A DNA stretch of 64,000 bases from Streptococcus mitis (GCF_009496285.1 NZ_WIJK01000007.1:20019-84018); one strand, 5' to 3'. Positions 50,007 to 61,928 are shown, counted from the first letter of the stretch. Translations and numbers: made by a program. The notes: generated by a model not told the origin, from the sequence alone.

Positions 50007-51113
50007 TTCTGATAGATGTTTCTTAACTTCTTGTGCTTCCTTATGATTTTCATACAGTCGCGCTAAGAATTTAGCAATCTCTTTTAAAATGGAATAGGTT
50101 GGAACAGCAACAATCATCCCAATCACACCATAAATATTACTTGATAATAAAAGCAAGACTAAAATAGTAATCGGGTGAACCTTCATAACCCCACCCACAA
50201 TACGTGGATATAAAATATTTCCATCAACTTGCTGAATAATCAACATATAAATGACAGCAATAATCATTTTATGAGGATCGGTGAAGAGATTTGAGATGAT
50301 CATTGGAATCAAGCCAATGCTTGGTCCTACATACGGAATCAAATTAGCCAATCCAGAAAAAATGGCGAAGACCAAGGCATATCTTAGACCAATCACACTA
50401 TAACCGATAAAAGCTAAACATCCAATAATAACTGCATCTATAGACACTCCACTAATGTAACGAGAAATAGTTGTATTTAGGTTTGTCAATAAACCAGATA
50501 TGTTCAATTTATCTCGTTTTAATATAGTTCTTTCTAGCATGGGTAAAAATTTATGCCCATCAAGTAATAAGTAAATCAAGAAAACTGGTGTCATGATGAT
50601 AATCAATACAGTGCTTACGAGTGCAGATAGAACACTTCCAACACTATTTGTCACACTGTTCAAGATATTTTGCAAAATATCAACATAAGAGAGGTTCAGT
50701 TGCTGAATAGTTTGTTGGATATCTAGATTTTGCTGGGCTGGATGTTTTGATAACTCAATGACTAAATCTTGAAGACGACCGTAAATGTTTTGACTCGAGT
50801 AAATTAAGCTACTTAACTGATTAATCAAAATCGGCAGCAGATAAACAAAACTAAGTACGAGTGCACAAACTAAGGCACAAAGGGTTAACAAAATCCCAAT
50901 GATTCGATTGATTTTACATTCCTTCTCTAAAAAGATAACAATTGGGTTGGTTAGATAATACAAAAATCCTCCCAGTAAAAAAGGAATCATGATTGTATTT
51001 GCAACACTGACAAAGGGTGTAATAATAGCACCCATTTCTTTCCATAGATAGAAAATTAAGGTTATTAGTAGAATTTCAGTTGTCCAGAAGAATAGTTTGT
51101 TTCTCCGAAACAT
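50004..51113 (-). CDS. AI-2E/PerM-family membrane transporter (second paralogue)
   Basis: A 369-residue membrane protein with helices from TTEILLITLIFYLW onward and the signature IPYVGPSIGLIPMIISNLF. It has a mid-protein extracytoplasmic segment (LQDLVIELSKHPAQQNLDIQQ). It is a paralogue of 12296-13459 but clearly divergent, so the two are unlikely to be a recent duplication. Substrate is unknown. It stands alone, divergent from dacA. Confidence 0.87.
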   Translation of the reverse strand: MFRRNKLFFWTTEILLITLIFYLWKEMGAIITPFVSVANTIMIPFLLGGFLYYLTNPIVIFLEKECKINRIIGILLTLCALVCALVLSFVYLLPILINQLSSLIYSSQNIYGRLQDLVIELSKHPAQQNLDIQQTIQQLNLSYVDILQNILNSVTNSVGSVLSALVSTVLIIIMTPVFLIYLLLDGHKFLPMLERTILKRDKLNISGLLTNLNTTISRYISGVSIDAVIIGCLAFIGYSVIGLRYALVFAIFSGLANLIPYVGPSIGLIPMIISNLFTDPHKMIIAVIYMLIIQQVDGNILYPRIVGGVMKVHPITILVLLLLSSNIYGVIGMIVAVPTYSILKEIAKFLARLYENHKEAQEVKKHLSE

Positions 51114-51200
51114 AGGCCACCTCCTCTTTTCCCTATTTTACCATATTTCAAAAAAGATTGATAGCCTTCATCATAAAAACAAGAATATTTTTTGTCTTTA

Positions 51201-51209
51201 TGATAGAAT
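51201..51209 (+). promoter_or_regulatory. Extended -10 abutting the dacA start
   Basis: TGA-TAGAAT ends at 51209, 9 nt before ATG 51219, so transcription would begin within 0-3 nt of the start codon. No Shine-Dalgarno is possible on such a message. Confidence 0.5.
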
Positions 51210-51218
51210 AAAGTTACT

Positions 51219-52460
51219 ATGAAGAAATTATTTTTAACATTAATCACGCTTATTTCATTTGGTTCTGCTACTACTGTTTTTGCTCAGGATTTTGATGTCG
51301 CAGCAAAACATGCCATCGCTGTTGAGGCTAACAGTGGTAAGATTTTGTATGAAAAAGATGCGACCCAACCGGTTGAAATTGCCTCTATCAGTAAACTACT
51401 TACCGTTTACCTAGTATATGAAGCTCTAGAGCAAGGCAAAATCACTCTTTCTACTCCTGTAGAAATCTCAGATTATCCTTACCAGCTCACTACTAATTCT
51501 GAAGCGAGTAACGTTCCTATGGAAGCTCGTAACTACACAGTTGAGGAATTGCTAGAAGCTACTCTGGTATCCAGTGCTAACAGTGCAGCCATTGCCCTAG
51601 CTGAAAAAATTGCTGGCTCTGAAAAAGACTTCGTTGATATGATGAAGGCCAAACTACTGGAATGGGGGATTCAAGATGCTACCCTCGTCAATACAACTGG
51701 TCTTAACAATGAAACTCTTGGGAATAATATCTATCCTGGTTCTAAGAAAGATGATGAAAATAAATTGAGCGCTTATGATGTTGCTGTCGTTGCTCGCAAC
51801 CTCATCCTCAAGTATCCTCAGGTCTTAGAAATCACCAAGAAACCTTCTTCGACTTTCGCTGGTATGACCATTAATTCTACTAACTATATGTTGGAGGGAA
51901 TGCCTGCCTATCGTGGGGGTGTTGATGGACTTAAAACTGGTACGACTGATAAGGCTGGAGCATCCTTTGTAGGTACTACAGTCGAAAAAGGAATGCGTAT
52001 CATTACTGTTGTTTTAAATGCTGACAACCAAGATACCAATCCATATGCACGCTTTACAGCTACTTCTTCTCTCTTAGATTATATTTCCTCTACCTTTGCT
52101 CTCCAGACCATCGTCAAGCAGGGTGAAAGTTATGAGGATAGTAAAAGTCCTGTTTTAGATGGAAAAGATGACACAGTCACAGCGGTCGCAAAAGAAGATA
52201 TCAAAATTGTTCAACGTTTGGGCAGTCGAGCTCAATCAACTATTACCTATACTGCTGATACTACTGAACATACTGCACCACTTGAAGCAGGAACAGTTGT
52301 TGGCCATCTCACTTATGAAGATAAAGATCTAGTCGGGCAAGGTTACATCACTACTGACAAACCTAACTTTGAAATGGTTGCAGAAAAAAATGTTGACAAA
52401 GCCTTTTTCTTAAAAGTTTGGTGGAATCGATTTGTTCGATTTGTAAACGAAAAGTTATAA
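51219..52460 (+). CDS. dacA: D-alanyl-D-alanine carboxypeptidase (PBP3)
   Basis: The 413-residue precursor has a signal peptide (MKKLFLTLITLISFGSATTV, cut after VFA-Q). The penicillin-binding motifs are Ser56-Ile-Ser-Lys59, Ser119-Ala-Asn121 and Lys239-Thr-Gly-Thr242, at the same positions I recall for pneumococcal PBP3. A C-terminal beta domain and an amphipathic helix (FLKVWWNRFVRFVNEKL) hold it on the membrane. It trims the terminal D-Ala from pentapeptides and so shapes cross-linking and septum placement. It is monocistronic. Confidence 0.95.
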   Translation: MKKLFLTLITLISFGSATTVFAQDFDVAAKHAIAVEANSGKILYEKDATQPVEIASISKLLTVYLVYEALEQGKITLSTPVEISDYPYQLTTNSEASNVPMEARNYTVEELLEATLVSSANSAAIALAEKIAGSEKDFVDMMKAKLLEWGIQDATLVNTTGLNNETLGNNIYPGSKKDDENKLSAYDVAVVARNLILKYPQVLEITKKPSSTFAGMTINSTNYMLEGMPAYRGGVDGLKTGTTDKAGASFVGTTVEKGMRIITVVLNADNQDTNPYARFTATSSLLDYISSTFALQTIVKQGESYEDSKSPVLDGKDDTVTAVAKEDIKIVQRLGSRAQSTITYTADTTEHTAPLEAGTVVGHLTYEDKDLVGQGYITTDKPNFEMVAEKNVDKAFFLKVWWNRFVRFVNEKL

Positions 52461-52487
52461 AAAAATCGCGAAATTCGCGATTTTTTC
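52459..52487. terminator. Bidirectional terminator between dacA and the permease gene
   Basis: AAAATCGCGAA/TTCGCGATTTT with T tracts on both strands, between two convergent genes. Confidence 0.9.
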
Positions 52488-52488
52488 T

Positions 52489-53886
52489 TTATTCATTTTC
52501 AGCTAGAGTTGAATGTTTATAGCCATAAGTAAAGTAGATAAGAATTCCAATTAACAAGGCAATTCCAAATGCCATCCATGTTTCAAGGGTATACTGAAGC
52601 ATAAATGAAAGGCAGATTAGAATAGACAAGATTGGTAAAAAAGGAACCAGGGGAGTTTTGAACTCGCCCTCTTTTGGCATACCCTTATCTTTTCTCAATT
52701 TGATGATCCCATAGGCTAGGAGAATAAGATAGGCTAAGGTGCAGATATTGAGAAAGGCTGCAATACTTGCAAGTGGGAAGATCCCAGCTGCAATTGCTGA
52801 AACAACACCAGTTAAGATAGTTGCATTCTTTGGAACGCGACTAGTCTTGGTCACTTCTTTAAAACTTTGAGGCAAGAGTCCATCACGGGCTAAACTATAG
52901 ATCATTCGTGACAAGGCGTAGGTCATTGAAATACATACCGTAATCAAGGTAAAAATCGCAACAAGTGAAACATAGTTAGCTGCCCAACCAATACCGATAT
53001 TTCTCAAAGCGAAGGCTACTGCATCATCTACATTGAGGTTGCTATAATGAACAATCCCTGTCAATACTAGAGTGACTAGTGCATAAAGTATAGTTACAAT
53101 AGTTAAGGATAAAACAATTCCACGCGGTACATTCTTCTGGGGGCTTTGAATTTCATCAACTGCCATTGAAATGGATTCAAACCCTAAAAACCCAAAGAAC
53201 ATGAGTGAAGCTCCTGCCATAATCCCAGTGCTTCCACCATAAATCTGACCAAAGCCAAATGGTGCAAAGTCTGCCCAATTTTCAGGTTTAATGTACCAGA
53301 TTCCAACTAAGATGAATAGTGCAAGAGCAGAGAATTTTAAAACTACTAAAATGGAATTAAATCGAAGCGCAGCCTTCGAATTCAATAAGACCAGTCCCGT
53401 AACGAGGACGAGAACTAGAATTGGCAGGAGGTCAAGATAGGTCCCTTGCTCTGGATTAAAGGTCCCATTTAATGCTTGCGGCATTGAGATTCCATAGTTA
53501 CTAAGCAAACCTTTAAAATAGGCCGCCCAACCAGAAGCAACACCTGAAACTGCTGTCATAAATTCCATAATGGTTAACCAACCAGCTATCCAGGCTGGAA
53601 ATTCTCCCAAAATTGCATATAAATAACTATATGCTCCACCCGTTGCAGGAACACGAGAAGCAAATTCTGCAAAAAAGAGAGCAGATAAGGATACACAGAT
53701 AGCAGAAATTACAATCGATACCACAAGGGCAGGTCCTGCTAGTGTTGCTGCAGCTGTTCCTGTAATGGTAAAGATACCTGTTCCTACCATGGCACCAATC
53801 CCCAAGAGAATTAAGTCCCATAATTTTAAATGGCGATGCATTTCTGTCTTACCTAGACTAACGTCTTTGGTTCTAAAAATATTCAT
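52489..53886 (-). CDS. APC-superfamily amino acid permease
   Basis: The 465-residue protein has about twelve membrane helices. Its first-helix motif GIGAMVGTGIFTITGTAAA is the unwound amino-acid site of APC transporters, and FFGFLGFESISMAVDEIQSP matches the cationic-amino-acid (CAT/YfnA) branch. The substrate is probably a neutral or basic amino acid. Two ATGs (53889, 53886) follow GGGAG; the second is better spaced. It is monocistronic. Confidence 0.9.
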   Translation of the reverse strand: MNIFRTKDVSLGKTEMHRHLKLWDLILLGIGAMVGTGIFTITGTAAATLAGPALVVSIVISAICVSLSALFFAEFASRVPATGGAYSYLYAILGEFPAWIAGWLTIMEFMTAVSGVASGWAAYFKGLLSNYGISMPQALNGTFNPEQGTYLDLLPILVLVLVTGLVLLNSKAALRFNSILVVLKFSALALFILVGIWYIKPENWADFAPFGFGQIYGGSTGIMAGASLMFFGFLGFESISMAVDEIQSPQKNVPRGIVLSLTIVTILYALVTLVLTGIVHYSNLNVDDAVAFALRNIGIGWAANYVSLVAIFTLITVCISMTYALSRMIYSLARDGLLPQSFKEVTKTSRVPKNATILTGVVSAIAAGIFPLASIAAFLNICTLAYLILLAYGIIKLRKDKGMPKEGEFKTPLVPFLPILSILICLSFMLQYTLETWMAFGIALLIGILIYFTYGYKHSTLAENE

Positions 53887-53974
53887 CATTCATCTCCCAC
53901 TTTATGTGATTGTATTATTTTACCATACAAAAGACTTTTTGTGAATATTTATTAGCATCTTTCATCAAAAAAAC

Positions 53975-54153
53975 TGAGAGTGGGACAGAAATCGGTAATT
54001 CGTTAGAATACGATTTCGTCGTTCCACCTCCCCACAGTTGAGTAGGGCTGTAAAAGCTGATGAAATCAGCGTAGTAGAGCCCACTCAACCACTGCGTCTT
54101 GCTCGACAATCCAAAGACAATTGAGAGGCTAGGACTTTTGTCCCAGCCTCAGT
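53975..54153 (+). repeat. Dispersed two-hairpin repeat, copy 4
   Basis: The first hairpin is GTGGGACAGAAATCG...CGATTTCG-TCGTTCCAC. A unit-specific spacer with its own GGGCT...AGCCC stem (54045-54083) follows. The final hairpin GAGGCTAGGAC...GTCCCAGCCTC (54123-54151) lies just after the sufB stop, serving as its terminator. Confidence 0.75.
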
Positions 54154-54168
54154 TTCTGTTCATAAAGT

Positions 54169-55581
54169 TTATCCAACTGATCCTTCCATCTCATAGCTAA
54201 TCAAGCGGTTAAGCTCAACGGCGTATTCCATTGGAAGTTCTTTAGTGAAAGGTTCAACAAATCCCATGACAATCATCTCAGTTGCCTCAGATTCTGATAA
54301 ACCACGGCTCATGAGATAATAGAGTTGCTCTTCTGAAATCTTAGATACTTTGGCTTCGTGTTCCAAAGCAACTTGCGAGTTATGAATTTCATTAAATGGA
54401 ATAGTATCTGATGCTGACAAGTCATCCATGATAATGGTATCACACTCAATGTGAGAAACAGATTTCTTAGAGTTTTTATTAAAGGTTACTTGTCCACGGT
54501 AGTCAACCTTTCCTCCGCCTTTAGCGATGGATTTAGACACAATAGACGAGCTAGTATGTGGAGCATTGTGGATCATCTTAGCTCCAGTATCCTGGTGTTG
54601 CCCTGCATTGGCAAAGGCAATAGAAAGCATGGTACCACGCGCCCCTTCTCCATCAAGGTAAACAGATGGGTATTTCATAGTTGTTTTAGCACCCAAGTTG
54701 CCATCAATCCACTCAACAGTGGCATCCTTTTGAGCCTTAGCACGCTTTGTCACCAAGTTATAGACGTTATCAGACCAGTTTTGGATGGTTGTATAACGCA
54801 TATAAGCACCATCCAAGGCAAAGATTTCTACGATGGCGGCGTGCAAGCTGTTACTTGAATAAGTTGGTGCTGTACAGCCCTCTACGTAGTGGACACTTGC
54901 TCCCTCATCAACGATAATCAAGGTACGTTCAAACTGACCAGTATTTTCGTTGTTGATACGGAAGTAGGTTTGAAGTGGAATATCTACCTTGACCCCTTTT
55001 GGTACGTAGATAAAGGTTCCACCAGACCATACTGCTGAATTGAGGGCAGCTAACTTATTATCTGTTGGTGGTACCAACTTAGCAAAGTACTGTTTAAACA
55101 AGTCTGGGTATTCCTTGAGGGCAGAATCTGTATCTGTAAAGATAATCCCCAATTTTTGGAACTCTTCCTTCATATTGTGGTAAACCACTTCTGACTCGTA
55201 CTGGGCAGAGGCACCAGCTAGATAGGCACGCTCAGCTTCTGGAATCCCAATACGTTCAAAGGTTTCTTTAATCTTTTCAGGAACGTCGTCCCATGAACGA
55301 GCTGGTTTATCAGATGGTTTTTGGTAATAAATCAAGTCATCAAAATCAATCTCTGACAAGTCTGCTCCCCAAGTTTGCATGGGCATTTTTTTGAAGGTTT
55401 CATAAGACTTCAAACGGAATTCTAACATCCACTCAGGTTCTCCCTTAGCAGCTGATAGTTCACGAATGACATCTTCATTCAATCCTTTTCCTGTCGATAG
55501 GACAGGCTCTACATCATCATGGAAACCAAATTTATATTCACCAAGGTCAATTGGTTTTGGTTCTACTCTTTCTTCAGCCAT
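54169..55581 (-). CDS. sufB: Fe-S cluster scaffold subunit SufB
   Basis: From ATG 55581 the protein has 470 residues, starting [20 protein letters not shown]. It includes the right-handed beta-helix core with [37 protein letters not shown] and a late [18 protein letters not shown]. It assembles nascent clusters with SufC and SufD. AAAGGA precedes ATG; the frame from 55626 is longer but unlike the family. It is last in sufCDSUB. Confidence 0.96.
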   Translation of the reverse strand: MAEERVEPKPIDLGEYKFGFHDDVEPVLSTGKGLNEDVIRELSAAKGEPEWMLEFRLKSYETFKKMPMQTWGADLSEIDFDDLIYYQKPSDKPARSWDDVPEKIKETFERIGIPEAERAYLAGASAQYESEVVYHNMKEEFQKLGIIFTDTDSALKEYPDLFKQYFAKLVPPTDNKLAALNSAVWSGGTFIYVPKGVKVDIPLQTYFRINNENTGQFERTLIIVDEGASVHYVEGCTAPTYSSNSLHAAIVEIFALDGAYMRYTTIQNWSDNVYNLVTKRAKAQKDATVEWIDGNLGAKTTMKYPSVYLDGEGARGTMLSIAFANAGQHQDTGAKMIHNAPHTSSSIVSKSIAKGGGKVDYRGQVTFNKNSKKSVSHIECDTIIMDDLSASDTIPFNEIHNSQVALEHEAKVSKISEEQLYYLMSRGLSESEATEMIVMGFVEPFTKELPMEYAVELNRLISYEMEGSVG

Positions 55582-55638
55582 AATATCCTTTCTTTCATTC
55601 TTCATTTCTACTGATTCATAAGACAAAAGAAACTTGTC

Positions 55639-57295
<1,657 letters not shown>

Positions 57296-57302
57296 CTACC
57301 CC

Positions 57303-58565
57303 TTAGCGTTTTGACAATTTTTCTTCGATGGTTGCAATCATTTCATCACGAACTTCCTTGACTGGAATCTCAACGATAACGGAGCCAAGGAAACCACGAA
57401 CAACCAAGCGTTCTGCAGTTGCCTTATCCAAACCACGGCTCATGAGGTAATACATATCTTCTGGATCTACCTGACCGATAGAAGCCGCGTGTCCTGCAGT
57501 TACGTCATTTTCATCAATCAAAAGAATTGGATTGGCATCTGAACGCGCTTGGTCTGAAAGCATGAGAACTCGACTTTCTTGTTGCGCATCTGCTCCCTTG
57601 GCACCCTTGATAATGTGGCCAATACCATTGAAAGTTAAAGTTGCTTTTTCAAGAATAACCCCATGTTGGAGGATATTTCCGATTGAGTTGCAACCATAGT
57701 TAGTTACTCGGGTATCAATCCCTTGTACCTGACGGCCACTTGAAAGAGCTACGACTTTAAGGTCCGCATGGCTACCGTTACCAATCAAGTCGCTATCAAA
57801 GTCAGCAACGACGTTTCCTTCGTTCATGACACCAATCGCCCAGTCAATGCTTGCATCATTACCTAATTTACCACGACGGCTAATGTAGGCAGTGACGTTT
57901 TCACCTAGACGGTCAATCGCAGCAAACTTCACTTGAGCTCCAGAACGTGCAATCACTTCTACTGTGATATTAGCAGTTGCTTTGGCACTTCCTTCACCGC
58001 GTGACTCTAAACGTTCCAGATAACTAATCTTAGAATTTTTACCAGCGATAATCATAATATGCTTGTTAAACGGCACATCACTATCGCTGTCTTGATAGAA
58101 AATTCCTTCGATTGGTTCTTTAATCTCAACATTATCAGGAATGTAGAGAACAGCACCACTGTTGAAATAAGCTGTATGGTAGGCTGCCAACTTATCATCG
58201 TCATACTTAACAGATGACATGAAGAACTCCTCAATAATCTCTGGAATTTCTTCTAAAGCTGAGTGAAAGTCTGTAAAGACGACACCCTGTTCAGCTAACT
58301 CAACGGGAGTTTGCTCAAAAACAGTTTGAGTTCCTACTTGCACCAACTTCAAGTGATTATCTAGAGCTGTGAAATCTGGAACATTTGCTGATGGCTCACT
58401 TTCTGTAATCGTTCCATCACCCAGATTCCAACGGTGGAATTTGACACGCTCAATAACTGGTAATTCCAAAGTCTCAATCTTGTCAAAAGCTTTTTGACGG
58501 AGATCAGCCAACCAGCTTGGTTCAGCGTGCATTTCTGAAAAAAGTTTAATATTTTCTTTAGTCAT
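57303..58565 (-). CDS. sufD: Fe-S cluster assembly protein SufD
   Basis: A 420-residue paralogue of SufB with the beta-helix core (VVALSSGRQVQGIDTRVTNY; HGVILEKATLTFNGIGHIIKGAKGADAQQESRVLML region) and a C-terminal RGLDKATAERLVVRGFLG helix. It pairs with SufB on a SufC dimer. It follows sufC by 27 nt. Confidence 0.96.
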   Translation of the reverse strand: MTKENIKLFSEMHAEPSWLADLRQKAFDKIETLELPVIERVKFHRWNLGDGTITESEPSANVPDFTALDNHLKLVQVGTQTVFEQTPVELAEQGVVFTDFHSALEEIPEIIEEFFMSSVKYDDDKLAAYHTAYFNSGAVLYIPDNVEIKEPIEGIFYQDSDSDVPFNKHIMIIAGKNSKISYLERLESRGEGSAKATANITVEVIARSGAQVKFAAIDRLGENVTAYISRRGKLGNDASIDWAIGVMNEGNVVADFDSDLIGNGSHADLKVVALSSGRQVQGIDTRVTNYGCNSIGNILQHGVILEKATLTFNGIGHIIKGAKGADAQQESRVLMLSDQARSDANPILLIDENDVTAGHAASIGQVDPEDMYYLMSRGLDKATAERLVVRGFLGSVIVEIPVKEVRDEMIATIEEKLSKR

Positions 58566-58592
58566 TTACTTCTCCTAAAAGATACGAGGGAA

Positions 58593-59363
58593 TTACAATT
58601 CTTCCTTGTAGTCGTAGCCAAGTTCTTCAGCTAGTTTTGCGTATCCTTCACGTTCCAAACGCGCAGCTAATTCTGGACCACCTGAAAGGACAACACGACC
58701 TTCCATCATGACGTGTACCACATCAGGTGTGATGTAGTTCAAAAGACGTTGGTAGTGAGTGATAATCATAGCACCAAAGCCTTCACCACGCATAGCATTG
58801 ACACCTTTAGAAACAACTTTAAGGGCATCAATATCAAGACCAGAGTCAATCTCATCCAAAAGGGCAAAAGTTGGTTCCAACATCAAAAGTTGAAGAATCT
58901 CATTACGTTTTTTCTCACCACCAGAGAAACCTTCGTTGAGGTAACGCTCAGCCATTTCTTCTTTCATGTTGAGCAATTCCATCTTCTCATCCAATTTAGT
59001 GATGAACTCGCGAACTGAAATCTTCTCATCATCTTCTTTACCAGCATTCATGGCTGCACGAAGAAATTCAGCATTGGTAATTCCAGGAATTTCTGATGGG
59101 TATTGCATTGCAAGGAAAAGTCCCATACGCGCACGCTCGTCAACTTCCAATTCAAGGATGTTTACGCCGTCAAACAAGACTTCACCTTTGGTAACTTCAT
59201 AGTTTGGATTTCCCATGATAGCGGCAGATAGAGTCGATTTACCCGTACCATTTGGCCCCATGATAGCGGCTATTTCACCTGTTTTCAGGGTCAGGTTAAC
59301 CCCTTTTAAAATTTCTTTTCCTTCAATCTCAACGTGAAGATCTTTGATCTCTAATACTGACAT
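58593..59363 (-). CDS. sufC: ABC-type ATPase SufC
   Basis: From ATG 59363 the protein has 256 residues: MSVLEIKDLHVEIEGKEILK, Walker A GPNGTGKST, signature FSGGEKKRNE, Walker B FALLDEIDSGLD, and ITHYQRLL. It is a soluble ATPase that drives the SufBCD scaffold. It is first in the operon. The frame reaching 59471 runs through the leader dyad and is not translated; AAAGGAA precedes ATG 59363. Confidence 0.97.
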   Translation of the reverse strand: MSVLEIKDLHVEIEGKEILKGVNLTLKTGEIAAIMGPNGTGKSTLSAAIMGNPNYEVTKGEVLFDGVNILELEVDERARMGLFLAMQYPSEIPGITNAEFLRAAMNAGKEDDEKISVREFITKLDEKMELLNMKEEMAERYLNEGFSGGEKKRNEILQLLMLEPTFALLDEIDSGLDIDALKVVSKGVNAMRGEGFGAMIITHYQRLLNYITPDVVHVMMEGRVVLSGGPELAARLEREGYAKLAEELGYDYKEEL

Positions 59364-59388
59364 GATAGTTCCTTTCTTTTTCAAGGCC

Positions 59389-59439
59389 TTTACAGTACTT
59401 ACTAGAAACATACTTAATTTCCCTAGAAAATACTGTAAA
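59389..59439 (-). promoter_or_regulatory. Large dyad in the suf operon leader
   Basis: TTTACAGTA (59389-59397) and TACTGTAAA (59431-59439) are a perfect 9-bp inverted pair, with inner CTAG/CTAG. It lies 26 nt upstream of sufC, either as an operator pair or an RNA hairpin. Confidence 0.45.
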
Positions 59440-59467
59440 AGGTCAATAAATATACTTTTATAGTATA

Positions 59468-59491
59468 ACAAAAAAAAGCCTAAAAGGCTTT
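59468..59491 (-). terminator. Terminator after the dnaX-DUF3272 unit
   Basis: AAAGCCT/AGGCTTT stem with a nine-T tract on the minus strand, separating it from sufC. Confidence 0.85.
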
Positions 59492-59513
59492 GATTTTGTC
59501 TAGAAGCTGAGGG

Positions 59514-59708
59514 TTACTTCTTTCCTCGAAAATGGTCATTAATAGCGTTGACAATTTTCCCCATAATATAGCTGACTCTAAAATTTCTTAGGATTAAAAT
59601 AGCCCAAAGCAAGGCCATAATATACCGTTGCTCCATGATGGATTCATTAAGGAAATAGGTCTCAGCAGCAGTAAATAAGGCCATGATTATAAATTGTTGT
59701 CTGTTCAT
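59514..59708 (-). CDS. DUF3272-family small membrane protein
   Basis: A 64-residue protein, MNRQQFIIMALFTAAETYFL, with one or two hydrophobic stretches (IMALLWAILILRNF) and a basic tail (NDHFRGKK). I associate it with the streptococcal DUF3272 family, of unknown role, typically adjacent to dnaX. It starts 22 nt after dnaX. Confidence 0.75.
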   Translation of the reverse strand: MNRQQFIIMALFTAAETYFLNESIMEQRYIMALLWAILILRNFRVSYIMGKIVNAINDHFRGKK

Positions 59709-59730
59709 CGTATTATGTCACAATATCCTT

Positions 59731-61395
59731 TTAATCTTCTTCTATGGTCACTTTATCCGCTAGAAATTCAAATCCTTGAGGAAGGACAGATTCTTCCATT
59801 TCTTCCTTAACTGGTTGACCTTGTGACGATTTAGCCTTAGCTGAGAAATCAGCCCTAACTTCTTTCCATTCTTCCATGGAAATAGCAAGAATCTCTGGTG
59901 AAAATCCCGCTGCTTGACTAAGGATATTGCCAAACATGGTGTTCAGATTATCACGTTTCATGGTTTGGCCAGCATTGAAGTTAGATTCAAATGCAAGAAT
60001 CGCGTGGTGCTCATTAGCCGCAACAGGTTGAGAACCGACTAAAAGTGCCTTATCTGGACCTGACAAGCTTTCAATAACTTCTCCCCAAGAATTTTGGAGA
60101 CGGATTAGATTTTGACGGGCTAAATCAGGATTTTCAACAGCTTCTTGAAGAATAGACTGAACCTTATTGCGATCTACGCGATAAATTGACTTGCTGTTAA
60201 CTGGACGACTCGGTGTTGGTGTAGTCTGCTTAGGACTCGTATTAACATTTGCCAGAGCCTGTTTCAATCGCGCAACTTCTTCTCTAAGAGATGATAATTC
60301 CTCAGCCACATCACCTGAAAGTCCTGGTTGGGAATCAAGTTCTGTCAAACGAATGGTCATCATTTCAGCATAAATCTTAGGCTGTAAGCTAGCCTTGATA
60401 TTAGCTAAACTACTTGTTGCAATTCCAATCATCTCGAACAAAACAGCCTGTGAAAGACCTAAGTTATCCTTAAATAGATCACTATAGTGAGTATTCTCCC
60501 CACCAGATTGGACAATCAAAATATCCCGTAGATACTGCAACAAATCCGTTACAAATCGTGTCATGCTCTTTCCGTTATCAAAAATCAAATTAAGATTTTC
60601 CAAAGCACGAGTCACATCTTTTTGTGCCAAGGCAGCCACATAATTATCCAAAGCACTTAGACTAATAGTCCCAGTAATTTCCTCAGAAACAGCTGTTGTT
60701 AATTTAGCATCTTGAGTCAAGCTCAATGCTTGGTCTAAAATGGACAAAGCATCCCGCATACCACCTTCGGCTCTACGAGCGATAATTTCAACAGCTTCAG
60801 TTTCATAAGCAATCCCTTCCTTCTCTAAAATATGGAAAATATGATCTCGAATATCCTGAGTTCTAATAGATTTGAACTCGAAGCGTTGAACACGAGATAA
60901 AATGGTTGCAGGAATCTTATGAAGCTCTGTCGTTGCTAGGATAAAGACAACATTTGGAGTTGGTTCCTCAAGAGTTTTCAAAAGGGCATTGAAGGCTCCA
61001 GTTGAAAGCATATGAACCTCATCAATGATATAGACCTTATACTGAGCTATACTTGGAGCATAGGTTGATTTATCACGGATATCACGAATTTCATCAACCC
61101 CATTATTAGAGGCTGCATCCATTTCGATAACGTCTTCTAAACTTCCATCCGTAACAGCTTTACAGATATAACAATTATTGCAAGGTTCTCCTCCCTCTTG
61201 ATTAGGGCAGTTCATAGCCTTGGCAAAAATTTTGGCTACGCTGGTTTTTCCAGTTCCACGAGGGCCTGAAAAAAGATAGGCATGGCTGATCTTTTCCTGC
61301 TCTACAGCTTGTTTCAGAGTTTTTGCAACAATTTCCTGGCCTACTAACTGTGAAAATGTTTGACTTCTATATTTTCGATAAAGAGCCTGATACAT
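59731..61395 (-). CDS. dnaX: DNA polymerase III subunits gamma/tau
   Basis: The 554-residue AAA+ clamp-loader ATPase has Walker A SGPRGTGKTSVAKIFA, a Cys4 zinc module (CPNQEGGEPCNNCYIC), Walker B VYIIDEVHMLS, and sensor TTELHKIPATILSR. The C-terminal third is the tau-like region binding polymerase. I looked for an E. coli-type slippery heptamer and did not find one, so only the full product is expected. It overlaps the upstream fRMsr gene by one base (TAATG). Confidence 0.96.
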   Translation of the reverse strand: MYQALYRKYRSQTFSQLVGQEIVAKTLKQAVEQEKISHAYLFSGPRGTGKTSVAKIFAKAMNCPNQEGGEPCNNCYICKAVTDGSLEDVIEMDAASNNGVDEIRDIRDKSTYAPSIAQYKVYIIDEVHMLSTGAFNALLKTLEEPTPNVVFILATTELHKIPATILSRVQRFEFKSIRTQDIRDHIFHILEKEGIAYETEAVEIIARRAEGGMRDALSILDQALSLTQDAKLTTAVSEEITGTISLSALDNYVAALAQKDVTRALENLNLIFDNGKSMTRFVTDLLQYLRDILIVQSGGENTHYSDLFKDNLGLSQAVLFEMIGIATSSLANIKASLQPKIYAEMMTIRLTELDSQPGLSGDVAEELSSLREEVARLKQALANVNTSPKQTTPTPSRPVNSKSIYRVDRNKVQSILQEAVENPDLARQNLIRLQNSWGEVIESLSGPDKALLVGSQPVAANEHHAILAFESNFNAGQTMKRDNLNTMFGNILSQAAGFSPEILAISMEEWKEVRADFSAKAKSSQGQPVKEEMEESVLPQGFEFLADKVTIEED

Positions 61396-61892
61396 TACGC
61401 TTTCTCCTCAAACATTGAAAAATTCCATTCGGTTTTCTCTAACAAAATAGCAACAAACACTTCTAGATATTTCTGATCCAACTCATCATAATCATCAACA
61501 AGAGATGAATCTAAATCTAAAACACCCAGAAGTTGTCCATCTTTAACCATTGGCACAACAATTTCACTACGAGCACTACTATCACAAGAAATATAGTTTG
61601 GATAGGTTTTAACATCACCAACAATCACTGTTTGACGGCTAGTTGCCGATTCGCCACAAACACCTTTTCCAAGAGCGATTCGTACACATGAAACTCCACC
61701 TTGAAAGGGTCCCAAGATCAGTTCATTCCCATCAAATAGATAGAAACCTGCAAAAACAGCATTGGGAAAGCTTGTTTTTAGCAGGGCACTGGCATTTGAT
61801 AGATTAGCCAACACATTGGGCTCTCCTTCTAAAAGATAAGAGAGCTGTTCATTTATTGTTTGATAAAGTGATTCTTTTTCTGAATATAACAT
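61395..61892 (-). CDS. GAF-domain free methionine-(R)-sulfoxide reductase
   Basis: A 165-residue single GAF domain with the three Cys of fRMsr enzymes: [18 protein letters not shown] and [16 protein letters not shown]. These reduce free methionine-R-sulfoxide in oxidative-stress defence. Translational coupling to dnaX through TAATG is a fixed streptococcal arrangement as I recall. Confidence 0.9.
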   Translation of the reverse strand: MLYSEKESLYQTINEQLSYLLEGEPNVLANLSNASALLKTSFPNAVFAGFYLFDGNELILGPFQGGVSCVRIALGKGVCGESATSRQTVIVGDVKTYPNYISCDSSARSEIVVPMVKDGQLLGVLDLDSSLVDDYDELDQKYLEVFVAILLEKTEWNFSMFEEKA

Positions 61893-61928
61893 AAAACCAT
61901 TATATCAAAAAATGCTAGTAGAAAAAAG

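Noticed and set aside
59731..61395. Programmed frameshift in dnaX
   Set aside because: No slippery A-rich heptamer with a following stem was found at the gamma/tau boundary.
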